A stretch of 64,000 bases of DNA from Paracoccaceae bacterium (GCA_030148005.1 JASBUI010000006.1:124001-188000); one strand, 5' to 3'. Shown: positions 19,948-29,293, numbered from the stretch's first letter. Numbers and translations are program-made. The notes: generated by a model from the letters alone, not told the origin.

Positions 19948-21053
19948 GCGCCGCCGATACCCGCTTTATGACGCTTGCGCTGTCCTTGGGACGGCGCGGG
20001 CTTGGCCGCACTTGGCCCAATCCGGCGGTCGGGGCGGTGATTGTGAAAGACGGGCGCATTGTCGGTCGCGGCTGGACCCAGCCGGGCGGACGCCCGCATG
20101 CCGAGGTTGTGGCGCTTGCTCAGGCGGGCAAGGCCGCGAAAGGCGCCACGCTTTACGTCACGCTTGAACCCTGTTCGCACGAAGGTAAATCGCCCCCCTG
20201 CGCCGATGCGATCGTTGCCGCCGGCATCGCGCGCGTTGTCTCTGCGATCGAAGATCCCGATCCACGCGTGTCAGGGCAGGGGCACGAAAGGCTTCGCCGT
20301 GCCGGCGTTTCGTTGACGATTGGGACCTGCGCCGATCAGGCCCGCGCCGATCACGCAGGGTTTCTGCTACGCCAAAAAGACGGACGCCCGTTTGTGACGC
20401 TCAAACTGGCAAGCTCTTTTGACGGCCGGATTGCCACCGGCGCCGGGGAAAGCCAGTGGATCACTGGCCCCGAGGCGCGGCGTATGGTTCACGCCCTGCG
20501 GGCCAGCCACGACGCCGTTCTGGTTGGCGGGGGAACCGCGCGCGCCGATGATCCGCTGCTGACGGTGCGGGGGCTTGGCATTCAGCATCAACCGGTGCGC
20601 ATCGTGGCCTCACGCCGCCTTAAACTGCCCGAAGAGGGGGCGATGGCGGCCAGTGCAGGCAAGCACCCGCTTTGGATAATGCATGGCACCAAGGCCGCTG
20701 CGGGCAAAAGGGCCTTGTGGGAGGCCAAGGGCGCGCGTTGCCTTGCCGTGCCTGTCGCCGATGCCGGCTATATCGATGCCGCCGCCATGCTGAAGGTCTT
20801 GGCAGGCGAGGGCATTACGCGCGTCTTTTGCGAAGGCGGCGGCGCGCTTGCGGCCTCTCTTTTGCAGGACGGTCTGGTGGATGAACTTGTCGGCTTTACC
20901 GCCGGGCTGGCGCTTGGGGCCGAGGGGCGCCCGTCTTTGGGGCCTATGGGGCTGGCGCGACTGGATGAGGCGCCGCGCTTTGACCTGATCGAGACGCGCG
21001 CGATCGGGGCGGACGTCATGCACCGCTGGCAAAGGCGCAAAGCGCAGCTCTAG
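19944..21053 (+). CDS. ribD: Bifunctional riboflavin biosynthesis deaminase/reductase
   Basis: Riboflavin pathway enzyme of 369 residues performing deamination of the pyrimidine intermediate and then reduction of its side chain. The N-terminal deaminase has the zinc site HAE (H52, E54) and PCSH...PPC (C77, C86). The C-terminal reductase follows from about residue 150 ([26 protein letters not shown]). The start is GTG overlapping the nrdR stop. The stop shares CTAG with the converging kpsC-like gene. The remaining rib genes resume at 25.8 kb, beyond an opposite-strand capsule cluster. Confidence 0.95.
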   Translation: MSAADTRFMTLALSLGRRGLGRTWPNPAVGAVIVKDGRIVGRGWTQPGGRPHAEVVALAQAGKAAKGATLYVTLEPCSHEGKSPPCADAIVAAGIARVVSAIEDPDPRVSGQGHERLRRAGVSLTIGTCADQARADHAGFLLRQKDGRPFVTLKLASSFDGRIATGAGESQWITGPEARRMVHALRASHDAVLVGGGTARADDPLLTVRGLGIQHQPVRIVASRRLKLPEEGAMAASAGKHPLWIMHGTKAAAGKRALWEAKGARCLAVPVADAGYIDAAAMLKVLAGEGITRVFCEGGGALAASLLQDGLVDELVGFTAGLALGAEGRPSLGPMGLARLDEAPRFDLIETRAIGADVMHRWQRRKAQL

Positions 21054-23116
21054 CGCCAGAGATGGGCGAAGCTGGCAAAAACCCCCTGAAGCTTCGACAA
21101 GGCGCGATTGGCGCGCCCGGGGCGTAGAACCTCACCCGCCGCCAGACGTTCGGCGGCTGTTTCCGGCGGGGAGGGGCGGCCTGACACCGGATCAAAGTAG
21201 CGCGGGTATCCGATAAGCGTGGCATGGGCCAACTCGGCCAGCGTTGGGCGCGCGCGGCGCCGCTGAGGCGTCTCGCAAAGGTCCTTGGTCAGCCCCCATC
21301 CGGCATAAAACGGCGCGCCAAGGCATTTCACCTTCTTGCCGCGCAGCAGCGCTTCGAACCCGATAAGAGAGGTCATCGTCCAAACCTCATCCACCGCGTC
21401 GATTGCGCTATGCGCCGCGCCCCGGGTGATGACGTGATTGGCGTATTCCATAGCCGTCTCAACAGAAATGGCGCCGGGACGCAGGCCAGCTTCGACATCG
21501 GGGTGGGGTTTGTAGAAAATGAAGGCATCTGGATTGGCCGCGCGCGTGCGCTTCAAAAGCGCAAGGTTGCTGGCCACGTCGCAGCACCCTTTCAGGATAG
21601 AGGCGTCATCCTCAACCTGACCCGGCACCAGTATCCGCCGCCCCGGCGCCTGACTTGGCAGCGCGTCATCCGGCCCCAGATTGTACTTGGTCAGCCGCGC
21701 CTTGGTCAGCTTGCGGATCAACCGCTCGGCCCGGCGCTTTTCCCCCTCGGGCAAATCGGGCGAGGCGCTGATCAGTGTTTCAAGGCGGCTGGGGCGCGTG
21801 GGGTCATAGTAGATGCCCAAGTCATCCAGTACGAGCGACATTGGCGGGACAAGTTCGGCCCCAAGCCCGCGAGAGCGCAGAAAACCATCCTCGACCCGCA
21901 AAAGCGGCACATCGGCGGCCTTTGCCTTATCGCCAAGCCCCTCCGGCTCTTTCCCCGCCCAGACCAAAAGCGATCGCCCCTTGGCGCGGGCGCGCTCCAG
22001 CGCGCGCTCAGGATCGTTTTCAAAAATCAATCGCTTGGCCGAGCCAAAGTACTTTTGCAGGACCGGGCGCTTCCAGAGGCGCATGCCGATGGCAACATGC
22101 CCGGCGCTGTCCTGCCGGTGCGCGCGCAGCGTGGCGGCCAAAGCTTCGATCGCGTCCTCAAGCGTGCAAAGCCGGTCCCGGCAATGATCGTACCACTTGG
22201 GGTAAAGGATCATCGCCGCCAGAAAAAGCTGGGCCCGGGTCAGTCGGCGCATGCGCCGGGGAACGGGCCGCTCGTCTACTGTCAGGCCCCAGCCTGCATA
22301 GAATGGCTGACCAAAAACGCGCGGTTTGTGCCCGGCAAAAATAGCCTCGAACCCCATTTGCGAGGACACCGTGTAGACCGCGCGCGCGCCCTCCAAAAGC
22401 CGCCAGGGCGAAACCGGGCGATCATAAAGCGACACCCGCCCCGAGATATCGTTGTCGCCGAAATAGCCCGGCCGGTGGCCTGCCTGCGTTTCGGGATGTG
22501 TCTTTATCAGAACCTTCGCGCCGGGATGCTCTTCCTGCGCGAAAACCAGCATCTCACGGAAAAGCGCCTTTGTGCCGCCGCTGGCCAGAACGGCGGCGTC
22601 GTCGCGGGTCTGGTCGATGACCAGAACATAGCCCGGTTCAGGGCCCTCAAGTTCGGGGTCAAAGTCGTTGTACTTGGTCAGATGAAGCGCCCTGATCCGG
22701 TCGGACGCGGCCTTGGCCCGTGCCAGAAGGGCGGCGTCATCCAAGGGATGATTGTCAAGAAGCTGTTCTAGATCAGAAGGTTGCGATGGGTCAAAGTGCG
22801 GGCCTGAGCGGTCAAGGACAAGGCCGATGGGCGCATCGCCCGCGCGGCCCGTGCGCCGTGATCTTATGAACGCATCTTCCACGTAAAGGACCGGCGCGCC
22901 CCGCTTGCGCGCCGCCGCCTTGCCGCGCCCGGCGGTGGGGCTGTTGCCCCAGACGCCGACCCAGTCGTCCGGCGAAGGCAGGCCAAGGCGAGTGTCCCAG
23001 CCATCCAGCGAAAGGATGCGCCGCAATCTGCGCTGTGTCAGGAAGCCGCCGTTGAAAACGAAAAGACGCCGGCGAGGGGACCCGCCGGCATCCTTGTCAA
23101 TTCGGCCATCGGCCAT
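21050..23116 (-). CDS. kpsC: KpsC-like capsule polysaccharide transferase
   Basis: Protein of 688 residues built from two homologous halves (about 16-335 and 350-680), like KpsC, the dual beta-Kdo transferase that builds the Kdo linker of capsule on a lipid anchor. Matching motifs recur: YVEDAFIRSRRTG and RVEDGFLRSRGLG; LIKTHPETQAG and FYKPHPDVEAG; HKPRVFGQPFYAGWGLT and KKVKCLGAPFYAGWGLT. It is the third gene of a minus-strand cluster after kpsS and a broken export lipoprotein gene, seven bases downstream of the latter. Cytoplasmic, acting at the inner membrane. Confidence 0.9.
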   Translation of the reverse strand: MADGRIDKDAGGSPRRRLFVFNGGFLTQRRLRRILSLDGWDTRLGLPSPDDWVGVWGNSPTAGRGKAAARKRGAPVLYVEDAFIRSRRTGRAGDAPIGLVLDRSGPHFDPSQPSDLEQLLDNHPLDDAALLARAKAASDRIRALHLTKYNDFDPELEGPEPGYVLVIDQTRDDAAVLASGGTKALFREMLVFAQEEHPGAKVLIKTHPETQAGHRPGYFGDNDISGRVSLYDRPVSPWRLLEGARAVYTVSSQMGFEAIFAGHKPRVFGQPFYAGWGLTVDERPVPRRMRRLTRAQLFLAAMILYPKWYDHCRDRLCTLEDAIEALAATLRAHRQDSAGHVAIGMRLWKRPVLQKYFGSAKRLIFENDPERALERARAKGRSLLVWAGKEPEGLGDKAKAADVPLLRVEDGFLRSRGLGAELVPPMSLVLDDLGIYYDPTRPSRLETLISASPDLPEGEKRRAERLIRKLTKARLTKYNLGPDDALPSQAPGRRILVPGQVEDDASILKGCCDVASNLALLKRTRAANPDAFIFYKPHPDVEAGLRPGAISVETAMEYANHVITRGAAHSAIDAVDEVWTMTSLIGFEALLRGKKVKCLGAPFYAGWGLTKDLCETPQRRRARPTLAELAHATLIGYPRYFDPVSGRPSPPETAAERLAAGEVLRPGRANRALSKLQGVFASFAHLWR

Positions 23117-23123
23117 GATCCGG

Positions 23124-24257
23124 CTAGAGCCCGGAGATGGTCTTTAGGCTGTTTGCCGTTTGTGCCGGACCGGCAATGGCAGACAGGACCTTGTTGAACT
23201 GTGTATAGGGCGCTTCGGTGACGTAAACGGTGTCGCCGTCGCGAATTGCAAAGTCACGCGCCATGAACATCCCGTTCGGCTTTGTCAGGTCCAGAACATA
23301 GACCATGCGCTGAGCGCCTTGCAGGTCGGTGCGCCCCAGAACCTGATTGGCGATCTCGGCCGGTTCGTTGCGCAGAACGAAAACGCCGGTGGGATCGGCA
23401 AGGTTGGAGTTCAGACCGCCGACCGTTGCGATAGCTTCGATTGCCGAAAGTGTCTGGGTGCGAAAGTTGACGCGGTTCTGCGCGCCGGTTGCACCAAGCG
23501 CGGTAAAGGCGCGTGTGTCTTCCTCGACAAGGATGCGGTCGCCGCCGCGCAGGGCGATATCAAGCGATGGGTTCTCGTAAAGGTCCTGAAACTAGATCTT
23601 TCCGCGATGCTTGCCGCGGATGACCGTGATCTGCGCAACTTCAGGCGGTACTGCGATGCCACCGGCCTTGGCCAGCATTGACGAAAGGGTCCGTGTCGGC
23701 CGTTCGATCGGATAGACGCCCTGACCGCCGACCGTTCCTGTGATCGAAACGGTGGAACCATCGCCGGCAAGGCGACGCACGACGACCTGTGGATCGGGCG
23801 TTTGCGCCTCAAGCTTGGAGGTGATGATGCGGCGCAGCGCCTCGGGCGTGTTCCCGGCGGCGCGGATGCGACCTGCGTAGGGGACAAAGATGAACCCCGC
23901 GCCGTCAACCTGAACCTCGTCCAGAACCGTGGCGTTCTGGCCCGTTCCGGCCAAAAGCCCCTGATCCACGTTCTCCCAGACCGTCAGGCCAAGGGTGTCG
24001 CCCGGACGGATCGTATCCGACCCGATGACATGGGCGTTCTTGAATTCCTGCGAAAAGCCGAGTGCGGGCGTAACCGCCGTTGCCCGCGTGACGCGGTCAT
24101 TTACCGTTACGACAAAGGCATCGCCGTTTCTTTGGACCGACCCTTCAAAGATTTCCTTTTTCGTCGGACCTACACGCGGCAATCCGCACGACGACAAAAC
24201 AGCCGCCATGACCAAAAGGGCTGCGCCCTTGGCCCAGCGTGACTTGTTGATTTTCAC
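23124..24257 (-). pseudogene. Polysaccharide export lipoprotein (OPX/KpsD-like), interrupted by in-frame TAG
   Basis: Reads as one polysaccharide export (Wza/KpsD-like) protein of about 377 residues, but codon 222 (23594-23592) is TAG. Upstream are a lipoprotein signal (LLVMAAVLSSC), a Poly_export domain (IRPGDTLGLTVWENVDQGL) and a SLBB-like segment (VSITGTVGGQGVYPI). Downstream, in the same frame, the protein continues (FQDLYENPSLDIALRGGDRILVEE and further SLBB sequence) to a normal stop. The position, between GKI and FQDLY, is one where I expect Trp, so a single TGG to TAG change is the likely cause. It could be a true nonsense mutation, a sequencing error, or suppressed. It lies between kpsS and kpsC, where the outer-membrane export component belongs. 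Confidence 0.85.
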
Positions 24258-24352
24258 TGCCTCGACTCCTCGACTTCGAAACTGCCTCAGTTCTTTTTTT
24301 TATAACCCTACAGAATCCCGCCAAAAAAAGATAGCGTCGTTCCAAAGGGGCC

Positions 24353-25633
24353 TTACGTCACGACGCGCAGTTGTTGCCTTGGGGACGCATTCCCCAGTTT
24401 CAGCGCATCATATGGGTCTTCCGGCGCCAGCATCATGTCCACGATCTGGCGAAGTAGCTGCCTGCGTCCGCGTGATGAGTAAAAACCGCCGGCAATCTGG
24501 GAAGTTTCCAGAAGGTATCGGCGATAATCCTTGTACGCGCGGCTGTCCGGCCTTGTTGGCCGGGTGAAAAATTCGGGCAGGGGTTGCGTGGAAACGAACT
24601 CAGGCTTTGCATAGACTGCGTCACCAAACACCTTTAGGGGCAACCCCCGCCACAACACTTGCTGCGCGGCGGTCGAGTTAACCGTCACAGCGCTTCTTGC
24701 ATGGTCCAGAAGCTCGGCAAGTTTGCCGCCCCGGACGTAATGTACCCTGTCGCTGACACCCAGCTTGTCCGAGATGCGGCGAATTTCCTTCAGTATCTCG
24801 ACGCGCCCGTCTTCCAGTGGGTGGGCTTTGAAAACCAGATGATGATGCTGCGGCGCGCCTGCGGCAAACCCTTCCAGAACCAGCTCGAGAAACTCGGCGA
24901 TATCCTTGAAGGGGCTGTGCATCTTGAAGCTGCTGTCATGGGCCAGTTGCAACAGGACCAGATGATAGGGAAAGCCGCCGTGCTTGATCCGAAGCGTCGC
25001 AAGGATACGGGTCAGCGCGGTAAGGGGAAGCAGCGACAACCGTCTGACATACAAACGAAATTCTTGCGTGACCGTGATATCACGGTGCGGCTTGAAGTTG
25101 CGGAAGCGGCCATTTCGGAACATCACGAACCAGTGGTACAGCGCGCCATAGAACATGTGCTGGCGCATGTCGCCCCAATGGCCGGGCGTCTCTGGCATAT
25201 CCAGTTGCGACTGGCGCAGCGCCTCTTGCATCTGCGGGATGCTCATATCCATCAGGCGCGAGTTGCCGTTTGATCCACCACGCTCATACGTGACCCAATA
25301 GGGGCGCATGTAACCTTCTTCAAAAACGTGAACCGCAATTCCGCGCGCCTTGGCGATCGCAACGGCCTGCGCATGTATCGCGCGCGTGTCGCCGTAAAGT
25401 ACAATGTCGGTGATGGCCTTGTCCGCCACGATGCGTTCAAAGACCGAAGGCCAGGCGTCCGGGGTGTCAGTGAAGGGAATAAAGGTGTCGCGATTGCGCC
25501 AGAAGAAACGATCGCCCGCATTAAAGCCCACCCGCCACACGTTCGCACCCGCACGCTCCAGCATCTTTGACAGATGCCGGAAGAAGGGCCCGTGAGGCCC
25601 CTGCAGGAAAAGAAAGTTACGCGTGTCGTTCAT
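24353..25633 (-). CDS. kpsS: KpsS-like capsule polysaccharide transferase
   Basis: Protein of 426 residues of the KpsS family, which adds the first Kdo to the phospholipid anchor of group 2-type capsules. The N-terminus FLFLQGPHGPFFRHLSKML, the block VHVFEEGYMRPYWVTYERGG, and the late TVNSTAAQQVLWRGLPLKVFG are family hallmarks. It is first in the kpsS-export-kpsC run, and a 95-bp gap with A/T-rich tracts separates it from the lipoprotein gene, so an internal promoter is possible. Transcribed away from ribE across a 215-bp region. Confidence 0.9.
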   Translation of the reverse strand: MNDTRNFLFLQGPHGPFFRHLSKMLERAGANVWRVGFNAGDRFFWRNRDTFIPFTDTPDAWPSVFERIVADKAITDIVLYGDTRAIHAQAVAIAKARGIAVHVFEEGYMRPYWVTYERGGSNGNSRLMDMSIPQMQEALRQSQLDMPETPGHWGDMRQHMFYGALYHWFVMFRNGRFRNFKPHRDITVTQEFRLYVRRLSLLPLTALTRILATLRIKHGGFPYHLVLLQLAHDSSFKMHSPFKDIAEFLELVLEGFAAGAPQHHHLVFKAHPLEDGRVEILKEIRRISDKLGVSDRVHYVRGGKLAELLDHARSAVTVNSTAAQQVLWRGLPLKVFGDAVYAKPEFVSTQPLPEFFTRPTRPDSRAYKDYRRYLLETSQIAGGFYSSRGRRQLLRQIVDMMLAPEDPYDALKLGNASPRQQLRVVT

Positions 25634-25772
25634 GTCCTAAAACCTGACGGTCTATCCTTTCGAAGCGGTTTCGCTTTTGCAATTTTGGCCCCGGATGCGC
25701 CGGATTGCCGCAAATGCCCTTGTTTGCCAACCAAGATCGCGGATCAATCCGGCTAAAATGCGGCGTTTTTGA

Positions 25773-25815
25773 GGCGCAGGGCGCATTGATGCTGCCTTGA
25801 AACGCGCTCTGCGCC
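25773..25815 (+). promoter_or_regulatory. Long hairpin in the ribE leader
   Basis: GGCGCAGGGCGC, loop of 19 bases, GCGCTCTGCGCC: twelve pairs with one G-U. It ends 33 bases before the ribE start. It does not match the FMN riboswitch core, so either another leader control or a processing/terminator element is possible. Confidence 0.4.
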
Positions 25816-25848
25816 AAGTTAGTTGGGAAGCCAGAGGGAGAAATTCTC

Positions 25849-26439
25849 ATGTTCACAGGTATCGTTACCGACATCGGCGAAATTCGCGAGTTGGAGCAGC
25901 GCGGCGATCTGCGGGCACGCATTGCGACAAACTATGCCACCGCCAGCATCGACATCGGCGCATCTATCGCTTGTGACGGCGTTTGCCTGACGGTGATATC
26001 GCTTGGCCCCAATTGGTTCGATGTCGAAGTTTCTGCCGAAAGCGTCAGCAAGACAAACATCTCTGGTTGGAGCGTTGGAAAGCGCCTGAACCTTGAACGT
26101 GCGCTGAAGGTCGGGGACGAATTGGGCGGGCATATCGTGTCGGGTCATGTCGACGGCGTGGCGCGGGTTGTCGCCATCACGCAAGAGGGTGACAGCACCC
26201 GCGTAAGTCTGTTGGCGCCCGATGATCTGGCCCGTTACATCGCGCCCAAAGGCTCTGTCGCGCTGAACGGCACATCGCTGACCGTGAACGAGGTTGAAGG
26301 CGCAACTTTCGGCATCAACTTTATCCCGCACACAAAGGCCGTGACGACCTGGGGCGATGTGAAAGAAGGGGATGCCGTTAACTTAGAGATCGACACATTG
26401 GCACGCTATGTTGCGCGCCTTGGGGAATATGCGGCATGA
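25849..26439 (+). CDS. ribE: Riboflavin synthase alpha subunit
   Basis: Riboflavin synthase of 196 residues with two tandem lumazine-binding repeats: MFTGIVTDIGEIRELEQ near the N-terminus and GHIVSGHVDGVARVV starting near residue 97. It dismutates two 6,7-dimethyl-8-ribityllumazine molecules to riboflavin. GAGGGAG precedes the start. The ATGA at the end is shared with the next gene. First gene of the ribE-orf-ribBX-ribH-nusB run; ribD lies 4.8 kb upstream on the same strand. Confidence 0.96.
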   Translation: MFTGIVTDIGEIRELEQRGDLRARIATNYATASIDIGASIACDGVCLTVISLGPNWFDVEVSAESVSKTNISGWSVGKRLNLERALKVGDELGGHIVSGHVDGVARVVAITQEGDSTRVSLLAPDDLARYIAPKGSVALNGTSLTVNEVEGATFGINFIPHTKAVTTWGDVKEGDAVNLEIDTLARYVARLGEYAA

Positions 26440-27038
26440 CCGCCGCGGGCCTTGGACATAACAAGGGCCCAACGATGGAAGCAGGGCAGGGCTGGCGCCG
26501 CCACTGCTGGACAAAAGCACGCCGCGATCTCTTGCCGCGCATGCCGCTAGAGGTGGTGCGCATCCGGGTCCGGCGCGCGCGCGAACTTGGACTGGCCTTT
26601 GCCACCTACAACACGATCCGAACGACAAGCGGCCGCGATATCGTGGCCTTCTTGTTCTCTACAACCGCGCTGCGGCTGCACAAGCTGGCCGATAGCCTGC
26701 CAAAAGATCGCAAGACCAAGCTGAAGCTTTTGCAAAACTGCGGCGGCCTTTATGCCGCCCAGCCACCCTTTGATGCCGCCAGCCTGACCAAGCGGTTGCA
26801 AGGCTACGGCGTAACTGTCGACGGCGCCCTCGCCGCGCCGGGCCTGCACGACAGCTGGTCAGAGACCCGCGACAGGCTGAAGGCGGCGCTGGCTGCGGGC
26901 AAGATGCCCTCGGACGCGGTGGTGATCGTTGGCGAAACGGCGCTTGAGCGTGAGTGGTGCGCCGCTGGCGCAATGGCCGCTTTTGTCCCTGCGCAAGACT
27001 ACTTTGCACCTCTGGATCAACAGACCCCGCCGCTTTGA
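26436..27038 (+). CDS. Conserved-looking hypothetical protein inside the rib operon
   Basis: Unrecognised soluble protein of 200 residues. The start overlaps the ribE stop in ATGA, indicating coupling with riboflavin synthase. The sequence is basic at the N-terminus (MPLEVVRIRVRRARELGLAF) and has FNTIRTTSGRDIVAFLFS-type and late DAVVIVGETALEREWCAAGAMAAFVPAQDYF segments; the latter recalls the end of HAD-like phosphatases, but no DxD motif is visible, so I do not assign that. The missing pathway step after RibD is a phosphatase acting on the pyrimidine phosphate, which makes the location suggestive only. Confidence 0.75.
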   Translation: MTAAGLGHNKGPTMEAGQGWRRHCWTKARRDLLPRMPLEVVRIRVRRARELGLAFATYNTIRTTSGRDIVAFLFSTTALRLHKLADSLPKDRKTKLKLLQNCGGLYAAQPPFDAASLTKRLQGYGVTVDGALAAPGLHDSWSETRDRLKAALAAGKMPSDAVVIVGETALEREWCAAGAMAAFVPAQDYFAPLDQQTPPL

Positions 27039-27174
27039 ACTCTGGCCCGAATGCAAGTAAAACCAGCTGAAATGGGGATTTCTGGCCGCCAGCCTTGAAA
27101 CTGGTGTCTGGTCATTGGCCCGTCAGTCGACTATCTGCCGGGCAAACCCGCTCTGAGATCAGGAAAACGGTTCC

Positions 27175-28272
27175 ATGCAAGACGACTATGCCGACGCAAT
27201 CAGTTCGATCGAAGAGATCATCGAAGATGCCCGCAATGGCCGGATGTTCATCTTGGTTGATCATGAGGATCGCGAAAACGAAGGTGATCTGGTGATCCCG
27301 GCGCAGATGGCGACACCCGATGCGATCAACTTCATGGCCATGCATGGGCGCGGTTTGATCTGTCTGACGCTGCCGGGCGAAAAGATCGACGCGCTGGGCC
27401 TGCCGCTGATGGCATCTTACAACTCATCGCGCCATGAAACGGCCTTTACCGTTTCCATCGAAGCGCGCGAAGGCGTCACGACCGGCATCTCTGCACAGGA
27501 CCGCGCCCACACGGTGGCCGTGGCCATCGACGGCGCGGCAACGGCTGCCGATATTGCAACGCCGGGCCATGTCTTTCCGCTGCGCGCGCGCGATGGCGGT
27601 GTTCTGGTTCGCGCAGGCCACACAGAGGCCGCCGTTGATGTCAGCCGCCTTGCCGGCCTCAACCCCTCTGGCGTCATCTGCGAGATCATGAACGAAGACG
27701 GCACGATGGCGCGTCTTCCCGATCTTGTGGCCTTCGCGCAAAAGCACGCCCTTAAGATCGGCACGATCAGCGATCTGATCGCCTATCGCCGCCGCAACGA
27801 CAACCTTGTGCGCGTTCAAAGCGAGACCACGATCACCTCGGAATTTGGCGGCGAGTGGAAGATGCGCATCTACACTGACGAAACGCAGGGGGCCGAACAT
27901 ATCGCGCTGATCAAGGGTGATATTTCCACGCCCGAGCCGGTGATCGTGCGGATGCACGCGATGGACCCGCTTCTTGATATTGTGGGAACCGGCGGGCCGG
28001 GCCGCGCGCGCGAGTTCGGGGATGCTATGCGCCTGATCGCAGCCGAAGGGCGCGGCGCGCTTGTCCTGCTCCGCGATCTTACGATGAAGCTATCGCCAGA
28101 GGACGGCCATTCGCCGCAAACCCTTCGCCAGTATGGCCTTGGCGCTCAGATCCTGTCTTCGCTGGGGCTGTCGCGGCTGATCCTTCTGACAAACTCGCCC
28201 ACACCCAAGGTCGTCGGCCTTGAAGGGTATGGCCTGTCAATCGCGGGCACCCGCCCAATTCCGCAGGAGTAA
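27175..28272 (+). CDS. ribB: DHBP synthase with degenerate GTP cyclohydrolase II domain (RibBX type)
   Basis: Protein of 365 residues. The N-terminal 3,4-dihydroxy-2-butanone-4-phosphate synthase is intact (LVDHEDRENEGDLVIPA, then HGRGLICLTL and YNSSRHETAFTVSIEA). The C-terminal part has the length of GTP cyclohydrolase II but lacks its zinc cysteines and the RCDCG-type motif, having VRMHAMDPLLDIVGTGGPGRAREFGDA instead. This matches the RibBX variant described in Proteobacteria, which supplies only DHBP synthase activity. A separate ribA must exist elsewhere. It is preceded by a 136-bp gap without an FMN riboswitch. Confidence 0.92.
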   Translation: MQDDYADAISSIEEIIEDARNGRMFILVDHEDRENEGDLVIPAQMATPDAINFMAMHGRGLICLTLPGEKIDALGLPLMASYNSSRHETAFTVSIEAREGVTTGISAQDRAHTVAVAIDGAATAADIATPGHVFPLRARDGGVLVRAGHTEAAVDVSRLAGLNPSGVICEIMNEDGTMARLPDLVAFAQKHALKIGTISDLIAYRRRNDNLVRVQSETTITSEFGGEWKMRIYTDETQGAEHIALIKGDISTPEPVIVRMHAMDPLLDIVGTGGPGRAREFGDAMRLIAAEGRGALVLLRDLTMKLSPEDGHSPQTLRQYGLGAQILSSLGLSRLILLTNSPTPKVVGLEGYGLSIAGTRPIPQE

Positions 28273-28277
28273 GCATC

Positions 28278-28823
28278 ATGGCTCAGGCCGAAGATCACTA
28301 CATTTTGCCGCTGCCCGAATTCGACCGACCGGTCAAACTGTTGGTCGTGGTATCGCCTTATTACAAGCCGATTGCGGACAACCTGTTGAAGGGCTGTATC
28401 GCCGTTCTGGATCAGGTCGGGGCCACACATGAGATCGCCGAAGTTCCCGGAGCCTTGGAAATCCCGTCCGCCATTCGCATCGCCGAGCGTCTGGCAAACT
28501 ACGACGGCTATGTTGCGCTGGGCTGTGTCATTCGCGGTGAGACGACGCATTACGAAACGGTCTGCAACGACAGCAGCCGCGCGTTGCAGCTTCTGGGCCT
28601 CGACAGCGCTTGCATCGGAAACGGCATCCTGACGGTCGAGAACCGGCCTCAGGCAGAAGTGCGCGCAGACCCCGATGGTCAGAACAAGGGCGGCGGCGCG
28701 GCGGCTGCGGCGCTGCATCTGATTGCACTGTCGCGCCGTTGGGGCGACAAGGGCCGCGATATTGGCTTTAAACCGGGCGAGATTCTTTTGGCCGGCGATA
28801 CGGACGGAACAAAACTGACATGA
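28278..28823 (+). CDS. ribH: 6,7-dimethyl-8-ribityllumazine synthase
   Basis: Lumazine synthase of 181 residues, condensing DHBP with the pyrimidine to lumazine. EVPGALEIP, the catalytic stretch GCVIRGETTHYETVCND with its His, and GNGILTVENRPQAEVRA are typical. It begins five bases after ribBX and ends in an ATGA overlap with nusB, so the three are one unit. Confidence 0.97.
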   Translation: MAQAEDHYILPLPEFDRPVKLLVVVSPYYKPIADNLLKGCIAVLDQVGATHEIAEVPGALEIPSAIRIAERLANYDGYVALGCVIRGETTHYETVCNDSSRALQLLGLDSACIGNGILTVENRPQAEVRADPDGQNKGGGAAAAALHLIALSRRWGDKGRDIGFKPGEILLAGDTDGTKLT

Positions 28824-29275
28824 GCGATAAACGCCAGATGAAATCTGCCGCGCGGCTTTACGCGGTTCAGGCGCTTTTCCAGATGGAAACGTCCGGGCAA
28901 ACCGTCGAAGCGGTTCAGGCAGAGTTCGAGAACCACAGGTTTGGGGCCGTCTATGAAGGCGAAGAGATGGCCGAGGGCGATCTAAAGCTTTTTCGCCGCC
29001 TTGTTGACGATGCGGTCAACCATCAGGCCGAAATCGACCAGATCACCGACCGCGCGCTTGTCGCCAAATGGCCAATCAGCCGAATTGACCCGACCGTCCG
29101 CGCCCTGTTTCGCGCAGCCGGCGCCGAGCTTTCCAAAAGCACGACGCCGCCCAAGGTTGTGATCAACGAGTTTGTGGACATCGCCAAGGCCTTTGATCCC
29201 GGCGGGCGAGAGCCCAAGTTCGTGAACGCGGTTCTTGACCACATGGCACGCGAAATCCGGCCCGAGGCGTTCTAG
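28820..29275 (+). CDS. nusB: Transcription antitermination factor NusB
   Basis: NusB of 151 residues, an all-helical protein that with NusE (S10) binds boxA RNA in rRNA antitermination. The segments AARLYAVQALFQMETSG at the start and VVINEFVDIAKAFDPGGREPKFVNAVLDHMARE at the end are the standard family blocks. It overlaps ribH by four bases, the common ribH-nusB pairing. Confidence 0.96.
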   Translation: MSDKRQMKSAARLYAVQALFQMETSGQTVEAVQAEFENHRFGAVYEGEEMAEGDLKLFRRLVDDAVNHQAEIDQITDRALVAKWPISRIDPTVRALFRAAGAELSKSTTPPKVVINEFVDIAKAFDPGGREPKFVNAVLDHMAREIRPEAF

Positions 29276-29293
29276 GCGGGCGCCTTTTGGGAC

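Noticed and set aside
21224-22771. 515-residue plus-strand ORF opposite kpsC
   Set aside because: Antisense to a clear KpsC-like gene, with no recognisable motif.
27039-27174. FMN riboswitch before ribBX or ribE
   Set aside because: The conserved RFN element core is not present in either leader.
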